Assembly: GCA_013290045.1 (NCBI GenBank)
Contig: JABCYU010000007.1
Location: forward strand, 1-34,640
Origin: Methanobacteriota archaeon
GTDB taxonomy: Archaea; Thermoplasmatota; Thermoplasmata; Lutacidiplasmatales; UBA184
Direction: 5' to 3'
DNA: 34,640 bases
Shown: in pieces, positions 28,031 through 34,640 of the stretch
Position numbering within the stretch: the stretch's first letter is position 1
Layout: every line of letters starts with the position of its first letter
Translations under genes and position numbers: made by a program
Notes under the pieces: model-generated
The model's database searches: none
The model's input: the letters and a program-made list of their open reading frames with translations, nothing else
What the model was told of the DNA's origin: nothing

Positions 28031-28040
28031 GTTTAGAACG
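28031..28040 (+). promoter_or_regulatory. TATA-like box (GTTTAGAACG) for the first kelch/PKD paralogue
   Basis: About 25-30 nt upstream of ATG 28062; nearly identical context upstream of the second paralogue. Confidence 0.55.
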
Positions 28041-28061
28041 GGAGGGCCGGTTTCACGACAC

Positions 28062-30005
28062 ATGGGATCTCGCCCGACCATCCGGAAAACTCTCCGCCGA
28101 ATCACGGCCGTCACCGCGTGGCTGCTCGCCGCGACCTTCATCCTCTCTGGGGCCGTCCTCGTCGTCTCGGGTCTACCTTCCTCGCGAGCTCCGTTCCCAT
28201 CCTCGCACCACGCTCCGATCCAGTTCGGGGCGGCCGAGCGGCAGGCGGCCTCGGCGTCCCTTGCGAGGGGTGAGGGTCCCGCGGTCGGACACCCGTCCAC
28301 GTTGCCGATCTCTCCGGGCGGGTATACCTGGACGAACGTCTCCTCGGCCCTCTCCAACGCCCCGTCGGGACGGGTCGGCTCTCTGACCTGGGACGCTTCG
28401 GACGGCTACGTCCTCCTCTTCGGCTGGGCGACCATAGGCCACTCGCTCAACGATACCTGGTCGTTCGTCAACGGCAACTGGACGAACCTCACGGCGTCGG
28501 TCGGGACCTCCCCACCGCAGTCGGAGTACCAGTCGTTGACGTTCGATCCGTCCAGCCAGAAGGTAGTCATGTTCTACCCGTACTTCAACGCCACCTGGAC
28601 CTACCATAACAAGGTCTGGGCGAACATCACCGGAACCGCCGGAGCCCACCCGCCCGCCGCGATGTACGCGCAGTTCGTGACCGACTCGACGGACAACGAG
28701 GCCCTGTACTTCGGTGGCCAGCAACTCTACGGGCCGTCGATCCCCCATGACACGTGGGCGTTCAAGAACGGGACGTGGAGCAACATCACCGGGGCCTCGC
28801 CCTTCCAGTTCGGGAACATCCAGCTCCCCATCGCCTCGGATGACCCCGCGGACCACGGGGTCCTGGCGGTGGCGCTCTCGGTCTGGCATTCCACGAGCCC
28901 GGCGCTCGTGAAACCCACCACGTTCCTCTTCTCCGGCGGTACGTGGACCAACCTGACCCCGAGCGTGTCGGCCGAGCCCCCGATGACCGAGCTCGCGACG
29001 ATGGCGTACCTTCCGTCGATCTCGACCGTCGTCTTCGAATCCGACCTCACCCTCAACAGCACCGGAAATGTCGTCTCTCTCATCGGGCTCACCTGGGAGT
29101 TCTCGCACGGCTCCTGGACGAACGTGACCGCCGCGACGGGAGTCCAGCCCGACGACGGGATCATCACGACGTCCGCGGTGGACCCCGGCCGCGGGACGAT
29201 GGTCATGTTCTCCGGGGAGCGCCTCATCAGCCCGGCCGTTTACCCGGCCACCTGGCTGTTTTCGGCCCCGCCGGTGGTCACCGCCTCCGCGTCCAAGTCG
29301 GTGATCGACGCCGGCCAATCCGTCACGCTCACCGGGACGGTATCGCTCGGGGCCGCCCCCTTCGGGCTCAGCTGGAATCCGGGGGACGGATCGAGCCCCA
29401 CGAACGCGAGCCTCTCCATCAGCCACTCCTACTCCAAGGTGGGGGAGACCACGGCGACGTTCACCGTGAGGGATGAGGTGGGGCACGCCGCCGCCGCGAC
29501 CGCGAGCTTCTACGTGAACCCGGCGCTCGTCGTCTCCGCGAACGCGACCCCCGCGAGCGCGAACAACGGCACCTGGGTGGCCCTGGTCTCGCAGGTCACG
29601 GGCGGATCGGCTCCGTTCACCTACGCATGGTCCCTAGGGGACGGCGCGACCGGAACGACCCCCTCCTTGGCCCACGCCTACTCCCACAGCGGGAACTACA
29701 CCGTCAACGTGACGGTGACCGATGCGGCGGGTGCGGTGCAGTCCGCCACGTTCGTCGTGGCCGTCCATGCTGCCCCGGCCCCGAGCCACCCCGCCTCGAG
29801 CGGCTCCAGCTCGGTCAGCCTCACGAGCGGGACCGGACTCGGCCTGCTCTTGGGGATCTTGGTGTTGCTCGTCGTGGTGGTCGTGCTCGCCGTCCTCCTG
29901 ATGCGGCGACCGAAGTCCCCGCCGGGCACCCTTACCCCGTACGCGTCGACCCCGCCGGCATCGCCCGCCCCGCCGCCCGGCGCGGGGGGCCCGCCGGGCT
30001 CGTAA
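28062..30005 (+). CDS. Surface protein: kelch/galactose-oxidase-like repeats, two PKD domains, C-terminal TM and Pro-rich tail (paralogue 1)
   Basis: Repeats 'TWSFVNGNWTNLT', 'TWAFKNGTWSNIT', 'TWEFSHGSWTNVT'; PKD 'GLSWNPGDGSSPTNASLSISHSYSKVGETTATFTV' and 'TYAWSLGDGATGTTPSLAHAYSHSGNYTVNVTV'; TM then 'RRPKSPPGTLTPY'. Confidence 0.92.
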   Translation: MGSRPTIRKTLRRITAVTAWLLAATFILSGAVLVVSGLPSSRAPFPSSHHAPIQFGAAERQAASASLARGEGPAVGHPSTLPISPGGYTWTNVSSALSNAPSGRVGSLTWDASDGYVLLFGWATIGHSLNDTWSFVNGNWTNLTASVGTSPPQSEYQSLTFDPSSQKVVMFYPYFNATWTYHNKVWANITGTAGAHPPAAMYAQFVTDSTDNEALYFGGQQLYGPSIPHDTWAFKNGTWSNITGASPFQFGNIQLPIASDDPADHGVLAVALSVWHSTSPALVKPTTFLFSGGTWTNLTPSVSAEPPMTELATMAYLPSISTVVFESDLTLNSTGNVVSLIGLTWEFSHGSWTNVTAATGVQPDDGIITTSAVDPGRGTMVMFSGERLISPAVYPATWLFSAPPVVTASASKSVIDAGQSVTLTGTVSLGAAPFGLSWNPGDGSSPTNASLSISHSYSKVGETTATFTVRDEVGHAAAATASFYVNPALVVSANATPASANNGTWVALVSQVTGGSAPFTYAWSLGDGATGTTPSLAHAYSHSGNYTVNVTVTDAAGAVQSATFVVAVHAAPAPSHPASSGSSSVSLTSGTGLGLLLGILVLLVVVVVLAVLLMRRPKSPPGTLTPYASTPPASPAPPPGAGGPPGS

Positions 30006-30100
30006 GACGCCACCGGCCCCGCATCCCCGTTGGCCGGGGGGTCAGCCCCTCATAGAGGACGACGCGGCACGGGGCCCCGATCCGGGCCCCGAGAGCCCCT

Positions 30101-30349
30101 TCAGCCTTGGTGGACCTCGTGGATCTCGTCCGCGAGGAGGCCATGGGCCTCCTTGTGCACCCGCGCGGCCGCCTCGGGATTGGGGGCTTCGACGAGACAG
30201 AACACCGTCTCGGTCTTCTCGTCGACCCAGTAGCTCCGGTAGTTCACTCCGTGCTTTCCCTGGACCAAAAGGTCCTTCGCATGCGCATCGGCCACGGCAG
30301 CCTTCGTGACGCCCTTCACCTTGTGGTGGGTGTCCATGTAGAGGGGCAT
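30101..30349 (-). CDS. DUF4242 family protein (SCO4226-like)
   Basis: 'MPLYMDTHHKVKGVTKAAVADAHAKDLLVQGKHGVNYRSYWVDEKTETVFCLVEAPNPEAAARVHKEAHGLLADEIHEV'; may start at 30418 (MAVPRRTASS). Confidence 0.9.
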   Translation of the reverse strand: MPLYMDTHHKVKGVTKAAVADAHAKDLLVQGKHGVNYRSYWVDEKTETVFCLVEAPNPEAAARVHKEAHGLLADEIHEVHQG

Positions 30350-30545
30350 GACGGACCGGACTCGGTTTTCCCTGAAGTAGGTTTCGACGGAGCTCGCAGT
30401 ACGTCGCGGAACAGCCATGGAGGAGCCCGGTGACCTGGGCTCCGGCGGTCGGGCGTGATGCCGCCCCTCCCCCTCGGGTCCAAGGGCGTCCAGGGGATCG
30501 GCCGGTTCGACCGGTCCGATGATCGCGGGACTCCCCCACCCGCCC

Positions 30546-31652
30546 TTACAGGATCTCTCCATCGGCCACCAAGGTCTTTCCATCGACCTCAAGGTGCGCC
30601 CCCGCCACGCCGAGCCAAGACTGGAAGGCGGCCCGACTCTTTCCTCCGAACGCCGCGTTCGCGCCGATCCCCACGAGGATCGTCCCCCGCTCGAAGTCCT
30701 CGAGCCCGGGAGCGACCCGGATCTTCGGATTCAGGCCGACGGAGAAGAATCCGGGCCGCTCCTTGCCGACCCCGGCCGCGTCGTAGGCCTCCTGGAAACT
30801 CTCCCCCCCGGAGCGGTACTCGAACTCGGCCAGCCGGTTCTCGGCGAAAAGCCATCGGCCCCCTTCCAGCGGACCTTTTCCGGGATAGCTCACCCGGTTC
30901 GCGACGACCCGGCCGGAGGCCGACTGTTCGTCGACGGCGACGTAGACCGCTCCCGAGGGGAAGGAGGTGACATTGTTCCCGGACTTCACGTCGTCGGCGT
31001 CCACGATCCCGTCATCGATCACCGGCTTCCGTCGGGCGAGTTGGAGCTCGAGGTCGGTCCCGTTCGCGTGGGTCAACCGAACCCGTTTCCCCTTCCGGAG
31101 CCTCCCCGCGAGGCGGGCGCCGTCGCGCGCGAGGGCGGTCAGGTCGACGCGGCTCGCGTCGAGCAGGCTTTCCTGCCACGCCGTCGGGCTCACCCCATGG
31201 AGCCTGGCGGCGGGTGGGGTGGCGCGTCCGATCTCCATCCGGCAGCCACGAAGGTGGGCCTTGGCCGCCGCCTCGTACCATCGGCCGTTGTAGGCGGTGA
31301 GTGCTTGGTGCTGTTCCGACGGCAGTGCGGCCAGCCGGGGGCGATCTTCCGGCCCCCAGAGGAACACGTAGGCGTCTGCCTTGGCGATCGCCCCGAGTTC
31401 CGGATCGGGCATCCGTCCCAGATCCGCGGGCTTGCACGCCTCGACGGAACGCCAGTAAGTGGCTTCGTCTTCGTAGAGCAGGGTCGTGCGGACGCCGAGC
31501 CGGCGGGCCTCGAGGACGAACGCGTTCGCCCAGGGCAGCATGTGGGTCCAGCTCTCGACGATCAGGTTCTCCCCACGGCGGACGCGCAGGCTCTTCTTCA
31601 GGACGTTGCGACAGATCTCGTCGATATCCGTTGGGGTCGTCGTGTCCGCCAT
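30546..31652 (-). CDS. M29-family aminopeptidase-like protein
   Basis: 'CRNVLKKSLRVRRGENLIVESWTHMLPWANAFVLEARRLGVRTTLLYEDEATYWRS'; 'FPSGAVYVAVDEQSASGRVVANR'; 'ENRLAEFEYRSGGESFQEAYD'. Confidence 0.82.
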   Translation of the reverse strand: MADTTTPTDIDEICRNVLKKSLRVRRGENLIVESWTHMLPWANAFVLEARRLGVRTTLLYEDEATYWRSVEACKPADLGRMPDPELGAIAKADAYVFLWGPEDRPRLAALPSEQHQALTAYNGRWYEAAAKAHLRGCRMEIGRATPPAARLHGVSPTAWQESLLDASRVDLTALARDGARLAGRLRKGKRVRLTHANGTDLELQLARRKPVIDDGIVDADDVKSGNNVTSFPSGAVYVAVDEQSASGRVVANRVSYPGKGPLEGGRWLFAENRLAEFEYRSGGESFQEAYDAAGVGKERPGFFSVGLNPKIRVAPGLEDFERGTILVGIGANAAFGGKSRAAFQSWLGVAGAHLEVDGKTLVADGEIL

Positions 31653-31790
31653 CGATGAGGGAAGGAGCTCCGCTACAAGTGGATTCGCGCCCCGGGTCCC
31701 GCCGCGCCAACAGCCCCGGAGCCCCGATGGGCACCGGCGCCGGCGGGGGGGACCGAAGGGGATCGCCCCCGGCCGCGTATCGCCCGGTTC

Positions 31791-32130
31791 GTGACCACAG
31801 GCGCACGAGTGTTGGTGGTTCCGCCCGACGAAGGCCGGCCCTTCCGGATCGGAGTGGACCGATTCCTCACGAAGGGAATGGCTGGGGACGTTCGGAGGCG
31901 CTCACGCTGGTCGAGAACGAGGGCGCGCCTGGCGTTGCCGGGCCCCGGCCTCGAGGGCACCACGCGATCGCGAGGCGTAGTTCCTCCTCTCGGGCAAGGT
32001 CGCCTTCGCCGCGGCCCGACAGCGGGTGAGGGCCACGCCCGGTACCTGCCTGATCGTTCCTCGGGGCCGCCGGCGAGAGCCGGACCGGCCCGCCGCCGAC
32101 AGGCCGGCCCGAGCGACCGACACGTTTTAG
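31791..32130 (+). pseudogene. Degraded cupin-domain gene (two frame changes and an in-frame TAG)
   Basis: Frame 1 'VLVVPPDEGRPFRIGVDRFLTKGMAGDV', frame 3 'EALTLVENEGAPGVAGPRPRGHH', frame 2 'RDREA*FLLSGKVAFAAARQRVRATPGTCLIVPRG' (TAG 31978-31980); together they read like one cupin. Confidence 0.68.
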
Positions 32131-32133
32131 AAC
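32124..32133 (+). promoter_or_regulatory. TATA-like box (GTTTTAGAAC) for the second kelch/PKD paralogue
   Basis: About 25-30 nt upstream of ATG 32157; matches the promoter of paralogue 1. Confidence 0.55.
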
Positions 32134-32156
32134 CGCCCGCCGGCGTCCCGTACCCC

Positions 32157-34088
32157 ATGCGGTCGAGCGACCGAGGCGCGGGAATGGCGACCTGGCGAAC
32201 CATCGGCATGGCCCTCGCGATCACGTGCGTCGTGCTCATCTCGGGGGGATGGGCAGGTTCGCTCAGCGGATTTCACCCCCCGGGGGCCGCCCGACCAGTG
32301 AGCCACGTCTCCTCGCCCGCCGACGACCCAGCCCAGGCGGCTCGCGCGTCGCTCGCTCGGGGCGCCGGGCCGGCCGCGTTGCACCCCATGACCCTGCCGG
32401 TTTCCCCTGGAGGATACTCCTGGTCCAACATCACCGGGGCTCTCTCGGCGGCTCCGTCCGGCCGGCTCACCTCGATGACCTGGGACGCCTCGGATGGTTA
32501 CGTGCTGCTCTTCGGTTGGGAAAGCCTCTCCGGCTTCGAGCGGGACACCTGGACGTACTCGAACGGCAACTGGACGAACATTTCCGGCCAGGTAGGGACC
32601 CCACCGCCTCTCACCCAGGGCCCTCTGATGTCGTTCGATCCCTCGACCCAGAAGGTCGCCTTGTTCGCCCCGTACAACAACACGACTTGGACCTACCACG
32701 CGGACGTCTGGACCAACGTCACGGGAACTTCGGGAGTCCAGCCGGCTCCGCTGGCCTTCGCGTCGTTCGTCTCGGACACCACCGATAACGAGGCGGTGCT
32801 ATTCGGAGGCTCCGACCTCTTTGGCTCCCCCTTCGCATCCCAGACCTGGGCCTACAAGAACGGGACATGGAAGAACCTCACCTCGACCGCGCCGTTCCAG
32901 TTCGGCCGGATCTACCTCCCCACCGGTTCGGATGATCCGGCCGACCACGGGATCCTCGCCCAGGCGATCTCGATCTGGAAGAACACAAGCCCGTACAACT
33001 ACCGCGAGACGACGTTCCTGTTCAGTGGCGGGAGCTGGACGAACCTCACCCCGTCGATCTCGACCGAGCCGCCGGTCGGAGAGTTTGTCGCCATAGGATG
33101 GCTCCCATCGATCTCCGCGGTCGTCCTCGAGCAGCCGTTCTTCATCAACAGCACCGGGTCGATCGTCGACACGGCGGGCGACACCTGGGAGTACTCCCAC
33201 GGGGCGTGGACCAATCGGACCGGGGTGACCGGCACGCAGCCGAATCCCGGCCAGCTCACGAGCAGCGCGGTTGACCCCGTCGACGGAACGATGGTGATCT
33301 TCGGGGGATTGCGATTCGGCTCGCCCGGCGTGTATCCGGCGACCTGGTTGTTGTCGGCCCCACCGAGCGTGACCGCCTCGGTCTCGAAGTCGTCGATCGA
33401 CGCGGGACAGTCCGTCACCGTCACGGGGTCGGTCTCCGGCGGCGCCTCGCCGACCCTGGTCCGTTGGAACCTCGGCGACGGGTCGAACTCCACCACGCTC
33501 TCGGCCTCGCACGTCTACTCGAAGACGGGGCTCATCACCGCCACCCTCACCGCGACCGACCTCGTGGGACGTGTGGTCTCTGCCTCGGCGAGCCTTTGGG
33601 TGAATCCCGCCCTAGGGGCGAGCGCGAACTCCACGCCCAATACGCCCGGGAACGGGAGCTGGGTGGCGTTCGCATCGCAGGTCACCGGCGGCACCGCCCC
33701 GTGGACGTACGCGTGGACCTTGGGGGACGGGAGCACCAGCGCCGCTCCCTCGTTCGGTCACGTCTACGCCCGCGCCGGGAACTACTCGGTGGCGCTGAAC
33801 GTCACCGACGGAGCGGGGGCGATGAAGACCGTGGCCTTCGTGGTCGATGTCCACGTTGTCGCCGTTCCCCATCCGGCCTCCGGTTCGTCCGGCTCCGTGA
33901 GCCTCACGAGCGGGACGGGGTTGTACCTCCTGCTCGGCCTCCTGATCCTGCTCGTCCTCGTCGTGGTCTTGGCCGCCCTGCTCGCCCGTCGTCCCCGATC
34001 TCCCCCGGGAACCCTCCAGCCGTACCCGACGACCCCATCCTCGTCGCCGACCCCGCCCCCGGGAGCCGCGGGTCCACCTCCGTCGTAG
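32157..34088 (+). CDS. Surface protein: kelch/galactose-oxidase-like repeats, two PKD domains, C-terminal TM and Pro-rich tail (paralogue 2)
   Basis: Same architecture as 28062..30005, e.g. 'MTWDASDGYVLLFGW', 'TYAWTLGDGSTSAAPSFGHVYARAGNYSVALNVTD', 'SVSLTSGTGLYLLLGLLILLVLVVVLAALLARRPRSPPGTLQPY'. Confidence 0.92.
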   Translation: MRSSDRGAGMATWRTIGMALAITCVVLISGGWAGSLSGFHPPGAARPVSHVSSPADDPAQAARASLARGAGPAALHPMTLPVSPGGYSWSNITGALSAAPSGRLTSMTWDASDGYVLLFGWESLSGFERDTWTYSNGNWTNISGQVGTPPPLTQGPLMSFDPSTQKVALFAPYNNTTWTYHADVWTNVTGTSGVQPAPLAFASFVSDTTDNEAVLFGGSDLFGSPFASQTWAYKNGTWKNLTSTAPFQFGRIYLPTGSDDPADHGILAQAISIWKNTSPYNYRETTFLFSGGSWTNLTPSISTEPPVGEFVAIGWLPSISAVVLEQPFFINSTGSIVDTAGDTWEYSHGAWTNRTGVTGTQPNPGQLTSSAVDPVDGTMVIFGGLRFGSPGVYPATWLLSAPPSVTASVSKSSIDAGQSVTVTGSVSGGASPTLVRWNLGDGSNSTTLSASHVYSKTGLITATLTATDLVGRVVSASASLWVNPALGASANSTPNTPGNGSWVAFASQVTGGTAPWTYAWTLGDGSTSAAPSFGHVYARAGNYSVALNVTDGAGAMKTVAFVVDVHVVAVPHPASGSSGSVSLTSGTGLYLLLGLLILLVLVVVLAALLARRPRSPPGTLQPYPTTPSSSPTPPPGAAGPPPS

Positions 34089-34211
34089 GGCCTGCCGCGC
34101 CGACGGCGTCCGGGGCCCTGGGCCGGGCTCCCCCGGGGGCGGGATGATGGCGCGGGACCGCGCGCCGGGGGGACGGCGCCCGATCGGTCCCGCGCCCGGG
34201 GTCGTGGGAAC

Positions 34212-34640
34212 CTAGGTCACGGTGATCCACTTCAGCGTGAGCCCGTTGCCTCCGGTTCCCATGTTGAGAACCGAGACGGCCGCACCGTGCGCGTAGTAGT
34301 ACGTCGAGGTGCTCGTGGTTCCGCCCGGGATGAGGAAGACGTCCCAGACTGGACTGACGCTGTAGTTGCCGAACCACGAGAAGACCATGGTCACGGACTC
34401 CGAGACGGTCATCGAGGAGTTCGTGTTGTAGACGACGGTCCCGTTCTTGTACGCCCACGAGTTGGTGTAGGTGTTGTTCGAGCTCGAGCACGGTCCGGTG
34501 TAGTTCGACCAGGTCCCGTAGTTCCACTGGGTGTAGTTGTAGCAGTTCCAGTAGGTCGAGTTGATCGTCGAGACGTAGCCTCCGAACGAGATGGAGGGCC
34601 CGGACATGCTGAACCCGCCGGTCCCGACCGCCGAGACGAG
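34212..34640 (-). CDS. Secreted protein, member D of the local paralogous family (N-terminus outside the window)
   Basis: Frame open to the right edge ('LVSAVGTGGFSMSGPSISFGGYVSTINSTYWNCYNYTQW...'); C-terminus 'VSVLNMGTGGNGLTLKWITVT'. Confidence 0.75.
   Translation of the reverse strand, partial: LVSAVGTGGFSMSGPSISFGGYVSTINSTYWNCYNYTQWNYGTWSNYTGPCSSSNNTYTNSWAYKNGTVVYNTNSSMTVSESVTMVFSWFGNYSVSPVWDVFLIPGGTTSTSTYYYAHGAAVSVLNMGTGGNGLTLKWITVT

Noticed and set aside
28173-29486. 437-aa minus-strand ORF opposite PKD paralogue 1
   Set aside because: Shadow frame; the plus strand encodes recognisable kelch and PKD repeats.
7937-34088. Archaeosortase-type (PGF-CTERM-like) sorting signals on the surface proteins
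   Set aside because: The TM is followed by RR but then by a tail of about 35 residues; no PGF motif and no archaeosortase gene in the window.

Overview
High-GC window, probably archaeal and most likely from a Thermoplasmatota-type lineage (inferred from A/T-rich TATA-like boxes about 25-30 nt before several start codons, a Ta0938-like protein, and many Thr/Ser/Asn-rich secreted proteins). About 29 credible protein-coding genes can be read. They include: (i) a MoxR AAA ATPase / DUF58 operon (about 0.57-5.1 kb) with a DUF4129-like gene, a TATA box in the loop of a perfect inverted repeat and a possible 18-codon bridging micro-ORF; (ii) ordinary metabolic or regulatory genes (HNH nuclease, FMN-binding oxidase-like, DUF420-like, DUF2252, GNAT, TfoX-N, P-loop kinase, VOC, YdjM-like, DUF4242, M29 aminopeptidase); (iii) a compact operon of a small ORF, a heme-oxygenase-like (TenA/PqqC-type) enzyme with an N-terminal Cys/His motif, and a Ta0938-like zinc protein; (iv) a strong enrichment of secreted/surface genes. 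The last group contains a four-member divergent paralogous family with a shared C-terminal GN-x(2-3)-L-x-(S/W)-(I/V)-x-V/I-(S/T) motif, two kelch-like/PKD paralogues with matching promoters and membrane tails, an InlB-B-like repeat protein, and an esterase-like protein ending in a related repeat. A degraded cupin gene, split over three frames with an in-frame stop, lies just upstream of the second PKD paralogue. No CRISPR array, rRNA, convincing tRNA or transposase was seen. All family calls are by eye, without database searches.
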